DNA of 64,000 nucleotides from Bacillus sp. cl95 (GCF_900115925.1 NZ_FOYF01000002.1:62001-126000); one strand, 5' to 3'. Counted from the stretch's first letter, positions 36,774 to 46,916 are shown. A program made the numbers and translations. The notes: generated by a model not told the origin, from the letters alone.

Positions 36774-37554
36774 CATTAAGTCCTTGACCAAGGTCTTTTA
36801 CTTGATGAGAGTCCGATCCATAAACAAGCGGGATTGTGAGGTTCTTAGCTCTTTGAACAACCCATTCAGGAGGATAGGTTTCTCGACATAAAGGTTTTGC
36901 CAATCCAGCACCGTTATAGTCGAGTTCATAACCGCCTTCTTTCATGGCAAAAAGAATCTTTGATATTTCATCTGTAAATTCCCTTTCACAAGGGAGTTTT
37001 TTTTGGAATTTTTTCACAAGGGTGATGTGTCCTATTCTTTTTGGCTTATATTGGCCCAAGTCGGATAGTATGGATTGAAGGACGGTTGCAAAATATTTTT
37101 CATACAACTTTTCAATAGATCCCAGTTGAGTGATAATATGCTGAAAAAGGTCTGGACTATAATCAATGCATTCGTGACCATTGCCTATTTTTAAGAAATG
37201 GACAGACAAAATGGCATCGTCAAGCTGATTGCCAAAGGTGTTTAAGAATTCCTTCGTCTCCTTTTCAAAACCTTCGATAAAATCTACTTCCAACCCTCTA
37301 TTAATGATGATTTGGTCTTTATATTTTTCCTTTATTCGGGCAACTTCCTCTAAATAAGGTTCTAGCTGATCTGGGGCCATGGCGTTATCTTTGGAAGGAA
37401 TCGGATCTTCGAATCCTATAGGAAGCGGTGCGTGTTCCGTAAAAGAGATTTCCTTAAATCCTAATGATAGTGCTCTTTCTACATATGCCTCAAGAGAATC
37501 TTTCGTCCCATGAGGGCAAAAAGCAGTATGAATATGGCCATCTTTCATTAACAA
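36760..37554 (-). CDS. hisJ: Histidinol-phosphatase HisJ (PHP type)
   Basis: A 264-residue PHP-family phosphatase for the eighth step of histidine synthesis. PHP metal motifs are visible: DGHIHTAFCPHG at the N-terminus, EISFTEHAP, GLEVDF, SVHFL, and YGSDSH near the C-terminus. The TTG at 37554 lies 8 nt after GGAGG and is preferred. The ATG two codons later (37548) is 14 nt away. The last 14 bp overlap refZ. Confidence 0.92.
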   Translation of the reverse strand: MLMKDGHIHTAFCPHGTKDSLEAYVERALSLGFKEISFTEHAPLPIGFEDPIPSKDNAMAPDQLEPYLEEVARIKEKYKDQIIINRGLEVDFIEGFEKETKEFLNTFGNQLDDAILSVHFLKIGNGHECIDYSPDLFQHIITQLGSIEKLYEKYFATVLQSILSDLGQYKPKRIGHITLVKKFQKKLPCEREFTDEISKILFAMKEGGYELDYNGAGLAKPLCRETYPPEWVVQRAKNLTIPLVYGSDSHQVKDLGQGLNVMRL

Positions 37555-37831
37555 TTTTCATTCCTCCAGGTTATTTATTTGATAACGATGATTAATTTCA
37601 TGTTAGTATGTTAGTTTTAGGTTGGCTATTTCCGTAAACTTGTAGCTATTTAACAAATAGATGGTAGTGGTTGATTTCTGCTCCAGATTTTATAGAGACT
37701 TTTGATAAAAAACACTGAAATTTCACTATTAGAATAGACGATAGCTAGAAAAATGTCGTTGTATGAGAATTTCTGCAAAAAAAATTAAATTAATAGTCAA
37801 AAAATGTCGGTAACATGGTATCATGGTAACA
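37555..37831. other. Gene-free interval between hisJ and the ezrA promoter
   Basis: AT-rich and without a credible coding frame, repeat copy or RNA structure. A hisJ promoter presumably lies in its left part. Confidence 0.5.
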
Positions 37832-37860
37832 TTGAAATGTACTTATACCAGACTTATAAA
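37832..37860 (+). promoter_or_regulatory. Sigma-A promoter of ezrA
   Basis: TTGAAA (37832-37837), 17-nt spacer, TATAAA (37855-37860), 73 nt before ezrA. Confidence 0.6.
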
Positions 37861-37933
37861 GAGAGTTTATCATAAGAATAAATATTAGAATAAATATAAG
37901 AATCGATACAGTGTCGAAACAGGGGGCCCCACA

Positions 37934-39622
37934 ATGGAATTTGTCATCGGATTTATTATCCTTTTACTCGCCTTATTTGTAACGGGAGTTGTTATAAAGA
38001 AAAAGTATTTTAAAGAAATGGATCGTCTTGAGGCGTGGAAGATCGATTTGACAAATCGCCCTGTTCTCGATGAAATGTCAAAGGTAAAACAACTGAATAT
38101 GACTGGTCAAACAGAAGAACTGTTTGAACGTTGGCGTCATGAATGGGACGAGGTCGTAACAGTGAAGTTACCCAACCTCGAAGAACTCTTATTTGATGCG
38201 GAAGATTATATCGATAAATATCGTTTTAATAAAGCGAAGTCCATTCAGCAAGTAATTGAAGCGAATCTCGCTGAAATCGAGAGCGAGATTCAAAAAATCA
38301 TTGATGAATTGAATGAACTGGTAGGTAGTGAAGAAAAAAACAGGTTGGAAATCGAAGCCCTTAAAGAACAATACCGTGAATCCAAAAAGAATTTACTTGC
38401 TCATCGTCATAGCTTTGGAAAAGCTGAGAAGCAATTGGAGATTCAATTGGAGGATATCATCAGAAAGATTCAAGAATTTGATGAAAAAACGGAAAGCGGC
38501 GATTATCTTGAGGCTAGGGAAATTGTTCTAACCATTCAAAATAATCTCGAATCCATCCAATACAAAATGGAGAAAATTCCTGAACTGCTTGTAGAATGTC
38601 AAACTCTATTGCCTTCACAAATGGTTGAAGTTAAAGATGGCTTTATTGGAATGGCACAACAAGGTTACTACTTAGAACACATTCAATTAGAAAAAGACCT
38701 TCGAGAGCTTGAGGGTAATCTCGTTAAATGTAATGAAAAAATTGAAATGACAGAAATCCACGAAGTAGAAAAAAGTGTTTCGGAAATTAAGGAAGGCATT
38801 GACATACTTTATGATTTGCTTGAAAAGGAAGCACTTGCAAAGCAGTTTATTCTTCAGTTTGGAAAGCCGACAATCGATCTGTTGGAGTCTGTACAAATCA
38901 TTAATGAGAATTTACAAGAAGAATTACTTCAAGTTCAGCAAAGTTATCATTTATCGGATAGTGAATTAGAAGAACTCCATATTCTTGAAAAGCAAGTGAC
39001 TATATTAGATAAAAAGTTACTTGTTCTAGAAGAAAAGCTAGAAAGTAATGAAACAGCTAGTTCATTATTAAGCGAAGAGTTAAAAGAAGTTAAAGATGAA
39101 CTGGAATCGATTCGTGTAGGTCAAACAAGATATGCAGAAAAATTAATGGCATTAAGGAAAGATGAAATTTTGGCTAGAGAGAAGATTAAGGAACTCAGCC
39201 GAAAAGTAACCGAAACCTCAAGGTTGGTAACGAAGAGCAATATACCTGGGTTACCTGATGACTATAAATATCTATTCCAAGACAGTCATGAAAGCATTCA
39301 AAATGTAATCGCTAAGCTAGAAGAAAAGCCGCTCGATATTTATGCGGTGCAACAGTATCTTGAAATTGCTGTGATGACAATTGAGAAGCTGACAAGTATG
39401 ACCAGTGAATTAGTTGAAAATGTGATTCTTGCAGAGAAAGTAATACAATACGGAAACCGATATCGCAGCAAGTACCCTTCTGTAGCTAAAGGACTTTTAG
39501 AAGCAGAGAAATCATTTAGAAGTTACGATTACCGTACCGCTTTAGAGCAAGCTGCAACATCCATTGAGGAAATCGATCCAAATGCAATAAAGAAAATCGA
39601 AGCAATCCTCTCTGAAAAATAA
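37934..39622 (+). CDS. ezrA: Septation ring formation regulator EzrA
   Basis: A negative regulator of FtsZ ring assembly, 562 residues. A single N-terminal membrane segment (about 3-22) is followed by KKKY and a long series of spectrin-like coiled-coil repeats covering nearly all the rest, rich in Glu, Leu and Lys. The C-terminal region YGNRYRSKYPSVAKGL is the conserved QNR-type patch area. ATG 37934 follows CAGGGGG. The gene sits between hisJ and nifZ as in B. subtilis. Confidence 0.95.
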   Translation: MEFVIGFIILLLALFVTGVVIKKKYFKEMDRLEAWKIDLTNRPVLDEMSKVKQLNMTGQTEELFERWRHEWDEVVTVKLPNLEELLFDAEDYIDKYRFNKAKSIQQVIEANLAEIESEIQKIIDELNELVGSEEKNRLEIEALKEQYRESKKNLLAHRHSFGKAEKQLEIQLEDIIRKIQEFDEKTESGDYLEAREIVLTIQNNLESIQYKMEKIPELLVECQTLLPSQMVEVKDGFIGMAQQGYYLEHIQLEKDLRELEGNLVKCNEKIEMTEIHEVEKSVSEIKEGIDILYDLLEKEALAKQFILQFGKPTIDLLESVQIINENLQEELLQVQQSYHLSDSELEELHILEKQVTILDKKLLVLEEKLESNETASSLLSEELKEVKDELESIRVGQTRYAEKLMALRKDEILAREKIKELSRKVTETSRLVTKSNIPGLPDDYKYLFQDSHESIQNVIAKLEEKPLDIYAVQQYLEIAVMTIEKLTSMTSELVENVILAEKVIQYGNRYRSKYPSVAKGLLEAEKSFRSYDYRTALEQAATSIEEIDPNAIKKIEAILSEK

Positions 39623-39633
39623 TTCAAGCATCG

Positions 39634-39667
39634 CGATCCGTCCAATGAGTGGACGGATCGTTTTTCG
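39634..39667 (+). terminator. Terminator of ezrA
   Basis: Perfect 10-bp stem CGATCCGTCC/GGACGGATCG followed by TTTTT. Confidence 0.9.
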
Positions 39668-39732
39668 CTTTTCTTTAGTGATATGTTAATATTTAATTTT
39701 ACAAGGACGGTTTAACATCAAAGGAGACACTG

Positions 39733-40875
39733 ATGATTTATTTTGATAATAGTGCTACGACAAAACCATATGACGAAGTCCTTCATTCATTTATGAAGGT
39801 TGCAAGTGAATACTTTGGCAATCCTTCTTCCCTTCATGCATTAGGAGGTCAAGCCGAGAAGTTACTGAACCAGGCTAGGGGACAGATTGCAGAATTACTA
39901 GATGTCCAGTCGAGTGAAATTTACTTTACGTCTGGTGGAACAGAAAGCAATAATTTAGCAATTAAGGGCGGAGCACTTTTCTATAAGAAAAGGGGACGTC
40001 ATCTAATTACAACAAGCATTGAACATCCTTCGGTGAAAGCTGCGATGGCACAACTTGAGCAAGAAGGATTTGAAGTAACCTATTTGCCTGTATCCTCAGA
40101 TGGCAAAGTAAGCGTTGAGGACGTAGAGAAAGCGATTAGAAAAGATACGGTTCTCATTTCCATCATCCATGTCAACAATGAAGTAGGAACGATTCAGCCA
40201 ATTGAAGAAATAGGGAAGTTGCTGGGGAATTATCCTAAAATCCTGTTCCATGTCGATCATGTTCAAGGAATTGGAAAAGTACCCTTACAATTAAAATCTT
40301 CTCGAGTGGATTTATGCTCATTTTCAGCTCATAAGTTTCACGGACTTAAAGGCACCGGCCTTTTGTATATGAAAAATGGCATTCATTTGGCCCCTCTTTT
40401 TTCCGGAGGTAATCAGGAAAATAAACTGAGAAGCGGGACCGAAAATGTTGCTGGTGCCGTATCAATGGCGAAAGCACTTAGAATGGTACTTGAAAGACAG
40501 AACCAATATGGTGAAAGAATACAAGAGATTAAATCAATTGTAAGAGATGAAATTGGACGATTACATAATGCAGTGATAAATACACCTGAACACCATTCGG
40601 CACCGCATATTTTGAACTTTTCGTTTCCAGGTGTGAAACCGGAAGTGATTGTACATGCCCTTGGACAACAGAACATTTTTGTTTCGACAACGAGTGCCTG
40701 TTCTTCCAAAACAAAAAAGCCGAGTCCAACCTTACTGGCTATGGGGAAATCGCCAAAAATCGCTGAAAGCTCAATCCGAATAAGCTTTTCCTATGATAAT
40801 CATAAGAGTGAAGCAGTGAAGTTCCTAACCTGTCTAAAACAAGCAGTAAATAAAGTAAGTGAGGTAATCAACTAA
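39733..40875 (+). CDS. nifZ: Cysteine desulfurase NifZ (IscS-like)
   Basis: A 380-residue PLP cysteine desulfurase that takes sulfur from cysteine. The PLP lysine is K201 in SAHKFHG, and the persulfide Cys is C323 in SACSSKT. In B. subtilis NifZ is the dedicated sulfur donor of ThiI, which is the next gene, 1 nt downstream. The two are clearly one operon. ATG 39733 follows AAAGGAGA. Cytoplasmic. Confidence 0.95.
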   Translation: MIYFDNSATTKPYDEVLHSFMKVASEYFGNPSSLHALGGQAEKLLNQARGQIAELLDVQSSEIYFTSGGTESNNLAIKGGALFYKKRGRHLITTSIEHPSVKAAMAQLEQEGFEVTYLPVSSDGKVSVEDVEKAIRKDTVLISIIHVNNEVGTIQPIEEIGKLLGNYPKILFHVDHVQGIGKVPLQLKSSRVDLCSFSAHKFHGLKGTGLLYMKNGIHLAPLFSGGNQENKLRSGTENVAGAVSMAKALRMVLERQNQYGERIQEIKSIVRDEIGRLHNAVINTPEHHSAPHILNFSFPGVKPEVIVHALGQQNIFVSTTSACSSKTKKPSPTLLAMGKSPKIAESSIRISFSYDNHKSEAVKFLTCLKQAVNKVSEVIN

Positions 40876-40876
40876 T

Positions 40877-42082
40877 ATGAATTATGACCGTATACTGATC
40901 CGTTATGGAGAAATTTCAACAAAGGGTAGAAATCGCAATCGATTTATTGAAAAGCTGAGAAAGAGTGTATCAACCGCACTTGAAGACTTTTCTAAAATAA
41001 AGATAGAAGCCAATAGGGATAGAATGTATATTTTGCTAAACGGTGAAGATGGGGAGAGCATGATTCCCCATTTGAAAGAAATCTTTGGAATCCAATCGTT
41101 TAGTCCAGCGGTGAAGGTTGAAAAAGATGTTGAAAAGATGAAGGAAGCAGCTCTGGCACTATTTAAGAAAGTATACAAAGAAGGGCAGACATTCAAGATT
41201 TCTGCAAAAAGGGCGGACCGTACGTTTCCCCTTGATACGGATGAAATCAATCATACTTTTGGAGCTCATTTGCTCAAAAATACTGAAGGTCTCAAAGTGA
41301 AAGTCAAAAATCCAGATATTAATCTTCAAATTGAGATTCGAGAAGAGGCTGCATACCTTTCCTGCGAAACAATTATGGGGGCAGGCGGGCTTCCGGCCGC
41401 ATCAAGCAGTAAGGCGATGCTCATGCTATCTGGAGGTATCGACAGTCCTGTTGCCGGATATTTTGCCATGAAACGAGGCTTGGAAATCGAAGCTGTCCAT
41501 TTCTTTAGTCCTCCTTATACAAGCGAAAGAGCCAAACAGAAGGTCATTGACCTCACTGAAAAACTGGCTGAAATAAGCGGATTAGTGAAACTGCACATTG
41601 TACCTTTTACTGCATTGCAGGAACTCGTACAAAAACAAGTCCCTGAAAACTATACAATGACAACAACAAGAAGATTAATGCTTAGAGTAACAGATGAATT
41701 GCGCAAAAAGAATAACGGGTTAGCCATTATCACGGGTGAAAGTCTTGGACAAGTGGCGAGTCAGACTTTAGAAAGTATGTATGCAATCAATGAAGTGACA
41801 AATACGCCTATCTTGAGACCCTTAATTACGATGGATAAGCCGGATATCATGAAAATTGCCAAGGAAATTGGGACGCTTGATATTTCCAACCAACCATTTG
41901 AAGATTGTTGTACCATCTTTGTTCCCGCAGCACCAAAGACAAAGCCGAAGCGTGAAAAAGTAAACAGGTTCGAAAGCTTTGTGGATTTTGATTCATTGAT
42001 TGAAAAAGCGGTGGAAGAAACGACTGTATTGACGATTAAACGGAAGAAGAATGAACCTAAACCTTTTGATGATTTATTTTAA
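40877..42082 (+). CDS. thiI: tRNA 4-thiouridine synthetase ThiI
   Basis: Adenylates U8 of tRNA and adds sulfur to make s4U, and may also serve thiazole synthesis. It has 401 residues: an N-terminal ferredoxin-like plus THUMP region (to about 165), then a PP-loop domain with SGGIDSP at 185-191. The C-terminal rhodanese domain of the E. coli protein is missing, as is usual in Bacillus. It starts 1 nt after nifZ, so sulfur donor and acceptor are translated together. Confidence 0.96.
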   Translation: MNYDRILIRYGEISTKGRNRNRFIEKLRKSVSTALEDFSKIKIEANRDRMYILLNGEDGESMIPHLKEIFGIQSFSPAVKVEKDVEKMKEAALALFKKVYKEGQTFKISAKRADRTFPLDTDEINHTFGAHLLKNTEGLKVKVKNPDINLQIEIREEAAYLSCETIMGAGGLPAASSSKAMLMLSGGIDSPVAGYFAMKRGLEIEAVHFFSPPYTSERAKQKVIDLTEKLAEISGLVKLHIVPFTALQELVQKQVPENYTMTTTRRLMLRVTDELRKKNNGLAIITGESLGQVASQTLESMYAINEVTNTPILRPLITMDKPDIMKIAKEIGTLDISNQPFEDCCTIFVPAAPKTKPKREKVNRFESFVDFDSLIEKAVEETTVLTIKRKKNEPKPFDDLF

Positions 42083-42204
42083 AGAAAATCATCAGAATTT
42101 AATACCTTTTTAAATGTAAATTTTTTGTGAACAATTACCAATTTTTTTATTGAATGAAGCCATGTGATTTTACACAATCTATACTCACAAGGAGGTGAAA
42201 TCAC

Positions 42205-42405
42205 ATGGCAAACAACAGCTCAAATCAATTAGTAGTACCTGGTGTACAACAAGCTCTTGATCAAATGAAGTATGAAATTGCTTCTGAATTTGGAGTTCAA
42301 CTTGGAGCAGACGCTACAGCTCGTGCAAACGGATCTGTAGGTGGTGAAATCACTAAGCGTCTAGTTCAAATGGCTGAACAACAATTAGGCGGTTATGCTC
42401 GCTAA
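42205..42405 (+). CDS. sspA: Alpha/beta-type small acid-soluble spore protein
   Basis: A 66-residue spore-core DNA-binding protein. The germination protease site EIASEFGV lies near 26-33, and the C-terminal DNA-binding part has GGEITKRLV and GGYAR. Such proteins coat spore DNA and protect it from UV and heat. AAGGAGGTGA precedes ATG 42205. The gene should be read by sigma-G. A -10-like ATACT is present, but no well spaced -35 is seen. This gene shows the organism forms endospores. Confidence 0.96.
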   Translation: MANNSSNQLVVPGVQQALDQMKYEIASEFGVQLGADATARANGSVGGEITKRLVQMAEQQLGGYAR

Positions 42406-42427
42406 TAAAAATATATAATATGGCTAC

Positions 42428-42462
42428 AGAGGACGGGGTTAAACCCGCCCTCTTATTTTTTG
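42428..42462 (+). terminator. Terminator of sspA
   Basis: GAGGACGGGGTT with AAACCCGCCCTC, then T-rich. Confidence 0.85.
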
Positions 42463-42570
42463 GTAAAATGTTTTTAATCTTTAAAATATTTGATGTATAA
42501 TAAAAATTGATTTAAAAATTACATGTCCAATCATTTTTACCAAAAATAATGTCTTTTGAGGGGGAGCCGT

Positions 42571-44151
42571 ATGAAAAGGGAAGAGTTAATTGCACCGGAG
42601 AAATACAATCTTGTATCAGAAGTAGAGCGTTTTGCTGTAAATGAAGAAAAGCTAGCATTACTTTGGGAAAATGAAAATGGAGATAAAAAAGATATTACAT
42701 ATGCTCAGTTATTAAAAAATGTGAATAAAACTGGAAACGCTTTCTTGGGAAATGGTCTTCAAAAAGGGGATGTCGTGCTTGTTATTGTGCCTAGACTAAT
42801 TGAAGCGTACCAAATATATCTTGCTGCCTTAAAGAGTGGACTTGTCGTAATTCCTAGTTCCGAGCTATTAAGAACCAAGGATCTTCAATATCGTATTACT
42901 CACGGTGGAGTAAAAGCGATTATCAGTCACGATCCATACGTTGGGCAATTCGAAGAAGTAGATGAAGCGAAAGATATTCTAAAATTCGTTGTTGGAAAAG
43001 AAAAAGAAGGCTGGATCCATCTTGATACTGAAGTAGAATCACAATCGGATGTATTGGAAGTGGCTGATACAAATCGAGATGATATGGCATTCTTATCTTA
43101 TACTTCAGGAACAACTGGAAATCCGAAAGGTGTTGTACATACTCACGGTTGGGCATATGCACATTTAAGAACGGCTGCAAGCAACTGGTTAGGAATAGAG
43201 GAAGGGGATACTGTTTGGGCAACAGCAGGTCCTGGATGGCAAAAGTGGATTTGGAGTCCATTCTTGTCTGTACTCGGTTCCGGTGCAACTGGACTAGTGT
43301 ATAACGGGAAATTTGAACCTAAAACGTATCTTGGGTTAATAGAGCGGTATAATGTCAATGTTTTATGCTGCACGCCAACAGAATACAGATTAATGGCAAA
43401 AGCAGATAACCTTCAAGACTATAAGCTCCCGAACTTGCATAGTGCTGTTTCTGCTGGTGAACCACTAAACAGAGAAGTAATTGAGACGTTCAAAAAGTAC
43501 TTTAATGTAGATGTTCGCGATGGTTATGGTCAGACAGAAAATACATTGTTAGTTGGTATTACAAAAGGAATGGAACTTAAGCCTGGTTCCATGGGCAAAC
43601 CGACGCCTGGAAATCGTGTTGAAATCATTAATGAAGAAGGACAGGTTTGCGCTCCTGGAGAAGTAGGAGATATCGCTGTTCATGCTGAAACGCCAGCATT
43701 ATTCAAAAATTACTATAAAGATCCTGAACGAACTGCCATGCAGTTCAGAGGGGAATATTATGTAACGGGTGATAAAGCGAAAAAGGACGAAGAGGGATAT
43801 TTCTGGTTTGAAGGACGTGGAGACGATATCATCATCAGTTCAGGATATACGATCGGTCCATTTGAGGTAGAAGACGCGTTGGTCAAGCATCCTTTTGTAA
43901 AAGAATGTGCAGTAGTAGCAAGTCCTGATGAAATTCGCGGAAATGTCGTAAAAGCATTTATTGTATTGCGCGAAGAGGTTGATGCTAATCACCCTGATTT
44001 GGTGAAGACTTTACAGGACCATGTAAAGGAATTAACGGCACCATATAAATACCCTCGTAAGATTGAATTCTTAGAGGAATTGCCAAAAACCACTTCTGGT
44101 AAAATTCGCCGTATTGAGTTAAGACAAAAAGAACTTGCTACGGTAAAATAA
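42571..44151 (+). CDS. ytcI: Acyl-CoA synthetase (YtcI / MbcS type)
   Basis: A 526-residue AMP-forming ligase of the acetyl/medium-chain acyl-CoA synthetase group. YTSGTTGNPKGV (ATP loop), DGYGQTEN (adenylate core), YYVTGDKAKKDEEGYFWF (hinge region, in part) and PKTTSGKIRR with the catalytic Lys are all present. B. subtilis YtcI, next to sspA, has been called a methylbutyryl-CoA synthetase, which would feed branched-chain fatty acid synthesis. That substrate is inferred only from position and similarity. ATG 42571 follows GAGGGGGAG. Confidence 0.87.
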   Translation: MKREELIAPEKYNLVSEVERFAVNEEKLALLWENENGDKKDITYAQLLKNVNKTGNAFLGNGLQKGDVVLVIVPRLIEAYQIYLAALKSGLVVIPSSELLRTKDLQYRITHGGVKAIISHDPYVGQFEEVDEAKDILKFVVGKEKEGWIHLDTEVESQSDVLEVADTNRDDMAFLSYTSGTTGNPKGVVHTHGWAYAHLRTAASNWLGIEEGDTVWATAGPGWQKWIWSPFLSVLGSGATGLVYNGKFEPKTYLGLIERYNVNVLCCTPTEYRLMAKADNLQDYKLPNLHSAVSAGEPLNREVIETFKKYFNVDVRDGYGQTENTLLVGITKGMELKPGSMGKPTPGNRVEIINEEGQVCAPGEVGDIAVHAETPALFKNYYKDPERTAMQFRGEYYVTGDKAKKDEEGYFWFEGRGDDIIISSGYTIGPFEVEDALVKHPFVKECAVVASPDEIRGNVVKAFIVLREEVDANHPDLVKTLQDHVKELTAPYKYPRKIEFLEELPKTTSGKIRRIELRQKELATVK

Positions 44152-44208
44152 GAGGGACAGCGAAAGTGCTGAGTACGAAGCTAAATAATTTTTGGTAAAA
44201 ATAATATC

Positions 44209-44238
44209 AAATGCAGACGGATATCCGTCTGCATTTTC
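44209..44238 (+). terminator. Terminator of ytcI
   Basis: Perfect AAATGCAGACGG-ATAT-CCGTCTGCATTT stem, then TT. Confidence 0.8.
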
Positions 44239-44262
44239 ATTGCGATAAAGGGAGTGGAGAAT

Positions 44263-45888
44263 ATGGGGAAACTTTGGTTTGGCGGAAATATCTATACGCT
44301 TGCTCAAGAAAATGACAAAGTTGAGGCTGTTTTTACGGAAAAAGGATTGATTCAAGCTATAGGAACGAAATCAAAGTTGGAACGAGAATTTGAAGAACTA
44401 ATTTCTGAGGTCATTGATTTAGAGGGAAAAACAATGCTACCAGGGTTCGTTGATAGCCATATTCATTTAATAGGTCATGGTGAAGCTCTCATCAGGCTTG
44501 ATCTTTCAAATTGTCTCTCTAAAGAAGAGGTTTTTCAAAAGGTAAGTGCATACTCTGAAAACCTGGATGAGGGTGAATGGCTTATTGGTGAGGGATGGAA
44601 TGACAATCTTTGGGAAGATAAACAACCGATAAGCTGTCGAGAAATAGATGAAGTGTGTCCAAATCATCCTGTATTACTGAAACGGACCTGTCGTCATGCG
44701 AGTGTAGTAAATTCGATTGCAATGCAACTGGCGAAGGTTACGGAAGAAACGATTTGTCCATCTGGTGGAGTTCTTGAGAAAGATAAAGAAGGAAGATTAA
44801 CTGGTGTGTTCAAGGAACAAGCTCAAGAACTTATCACATCATTCCTACCATCCGCCACTAATGCCTACTTGCATAGAGCTATGACAGCGGCAGTCGTTGA
44901 TTTACATCGCATGGGCGTTACCGGTGTACATACAGAGGATCTAAATTATTATGGAAGTTACCAAAATACAATGACTACTTTTAAAAATGTAATTGGTAAA
45001 GAAGGTATGAGGCTAAGAGCGCACTTGCTCGTACATCATGGTGTCATTGAGGAATCAGTTAGCGATGGGCATCAATATTTATCTGGAGATGAATGGATCG
45101 AATACGGAGCTATGAAAATATTCGCCGATGGTTCATTAGGAGGAAGAACAGCATTATTGAGCCATCCCTATCATGATGACCCAACCACAAACGGTGTGGC
45201 TATTTTTAGCCAGGAGCAGCTTTCAGCTTTAGTCGCTAAAGCAAGAAGTTATAAATTGCCTGTTGCCATTCACGCAATAGGGGATTTGGCTTTTGAATAT
45301 GCATTGAATGCAATTGAGAATCATCCGTTAAAAGGGGACGGAAGAGATCGACTCATCCATGCGCAAATCCTTCGTAAGGAGCTGATTGAAAGGGCGAAGA
45401 AGCTTCCACTTATTTTGGACTTGCAGCCAGGTTTTCTATCATCAGATTTTCCATGGGTAATTGAGCGGGTTGGACTAGAAAACATGGAATGCAACTACGC
45501 ATGGAAAACTTTGGTGGATTCAGGTATTCCTTGTGCAGGTGGATCTGACTCACCAATTGAACCAGCCAATCCTTTACTGGGAATTCATGCAGCTGTCACC
45601 CGTACGAAATGGGGAGAGGAAGAAGGAGCTGTATACATTCCTGAAGAAAAACTGACTGTTTATGAAGCGGTTAGTTTATATACAAAAGGAAGTGCCTATG
45701 CAGCCTGTCATGAGAATGATCGTGGAATGATTGCGCTAGGTTTTCTTGCTGATTTTACAGTATTAGAGCAAGATATTTTTAAGGTGGAAAATAGCAATAT
45801 TCCGGGCATAGCTACCTCGATGACAATTGTTGGTGAAGAAATTGTTTTTCATAACGCGCCTACTTTTTCCGAAGCCAGCATAAAGTAA
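44263..45888 (+). CDS. ytcJ: YtcJ-type metal-dependent amidohydrolase
   Basis: A 541-residue amidohydrolase of the YtcJ/exoenzyme regulatory protein AepA-like group. The HxH metal motif is in GFVDSHIHL (near 60-68). FADGSLGG, a His in VAIHAIGD, a His in DRLIHAQ and the Asp in GGSDSPIEP complete the barrel. The substrate is unknown. ATG 44263 is chosen with AAAGGGAG about 8 nt upstream. A GTG three codons earlier overlaps that site. It lies downstream of ytcI and just ahead of the frameshifted rarD. Confidence 0.87.
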   Translation: MGKLWFGGNIYTLAQENDKVEAVFTEKGLIQAIGTKSKLEREFEELISEVIDLEGKTMLPGFVDSHIHLIGHGEALIRLDLSNCLSKEEVFQKVSAYSENLDEGEWLIGEGWNDNLWEDKQPISCREIDEVCPNHPVLLKRTCRHASVVNSIAMQLAKVTEETICPSGGVLEKDKEGRLTGVFKEQAQELITSFLPSATNAYLHRAMTAAVVDLHRMGVTGVHTEDLNYYGSYQNTMTTFKNVIGKEGMRLRAHLLVHHGVIEESVSDGHQYLSGDEWIEYGAMKIFADGSLGGRTALLSHPYHDDPTTNGVAIFSQEQLSALVAKARSYKLPVAIHAIGDLAFEYALNAIENHPLKGDGRDRLIHAQILRKELIERAKKLPLILDLQPGFLSSDFPWVIERVGLENMECNYAWKTLVDSGIPCAGGSDSPIEPANPLLGIHAAVTRTKWGEEEGAVYIPEEKLTVYEAVSLYTKGSAYAACHENDRGMIALGFLADFTVLEQDIFKVENSNIPGIATSMTIVGEEIVFHNAPTFSEASIK

Positions 45889-45968
45889 AACGCATATTTT
45901 TTGTGCATTTCCCCCTCTTGACAGTATCCTGTATAATTATTTCGAGACTAGAAAGAATTGGGGATACG

Positions 45969-46882
45969 ATGATGGAAAATAATGAAATGAAGATCGGAGC
46001 GATATATGCCGGTTTTTCTTATTTATTATGGGGGATATTACCTGTTTATTGGAAATTTTTAGATCATGTTGGTTCAGAAGAAATCCTCGCAAACCGGATT
46101 TTTTGGTCATTTATTTTTATGTTCTTCCTTTTGGCTGTTTCTGGAAAATGGAGAGCGTTGTCGCAGAATCTAAAAGAATTAGTTGGGAATAAGAAGCGTT
46201 TATTTGCGCTGACTGCTGCCTCCTTATTGATTAGTACAAATTGGTTCCTATATATTTGGGCGGTAAATACAGATCAGATGATTGAAGCAAGTCTGGGGTA
46301 TTATATCAATCCGCTAGTTAGCGTACTACTTGGAATGATGGTTCTAAAGGAAAAACTATCGAAGATACAATATTTTTCTTTTGGCCTTGCAGCTATAGGT
46401 GTTTGCATTATTGCCTTTTCATATGGGAGATTTCCATGGATTGCTATCACTCTTGCAGTCTCCTTTGGATTATATGGTCTAGCCAAAAAGCTATTAAAAG
46501 TAGATTCAGAGATTGGTTTAACGATGGAAACAATGGTAGTTACCCCTATTGCCATCGGTTATCTTGTCTTCTTGACTTCAAACGGTACTAACGCATGGCT
46601 AAACGAAGGAATAGATACACTGCTGCTTCTAGTAGGAGCAGGGGCGGCAACAGCTGTACCATTGCTTTATTTTGCAAAAGGCGCTCAACGCATACCATTA
46701 TCCATGCTTGGTTTTTTGCAATATATTGCGCCAACGTTAACACTTTTACTGGGAATCTTTGTTTCAGTGAACATTTTATGGGATTGCAGTTATTAGCCTT
46801 CATTTTCATTTGGAGTGCACTAACCATATATTCACTCTCCAAAACAAAGCTCTTTGCAGCAAAAACACTAAAAGAAAGCTGA
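45969..46882 (+). pseudogene. rarD: RarD/EamA-family permease with C-terminal frameshift
   Basis: Drug/metabolite transporter superfamily protein (RarD type) with about ten membrane segments. The start is ATG 45969, with GGGGAT upstream. After LTLLLGIFV the frame changes. As read, the protein ends in SVNILWDCSY at 46796 (275 residues). One extra T in the run at 46762-46764 would give GIFVFSEHFMGLQ and run on to 46882 with the typical last membrane segment (LLAFIFIWSALTIYSL), 304 residues in all, the normal RarD length. Either a real one-base deletion that removes the tenth segment or a sequencing error. Transport substrate unknown. Confidence 0.85.
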
Positions 46883-46912
46883 ACGTCGATCTAAGTGACG
46901 TTCAGCTTTTAC
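46875..46912. terminator. Shared terminator of rarD and nadK
   Basis: AAAGCTGAACGTC with GACGTTCAGCTTTT, between the convergent genes. It overlaps the end of the second rarD frame. Confidence 0.75.
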
Positions 46913-46916
46913 TTTT

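Noticed and set aside
42150-42186. Sigma-G promoter for sspA
   Set aside because: A -10-like ATACT and a TGAATG are present but the spacing is about 23 nt, so I do not call it, although sigma-G control is expected.
45918-45937. TTGACA close to TATAAT upstream of rarD
   Set aside because: The two hexamers are only 8 nt apart, far too close for a sigma-A promoter.
46595-46882. A 95-codon open frame overlapping the end of rarD as a separate gene
   Set aside because: Only its last ~40 codons look like protein (the missing RarD C-terminus), and the first part is a shadow of rarD. It is better explained by a frameshift.
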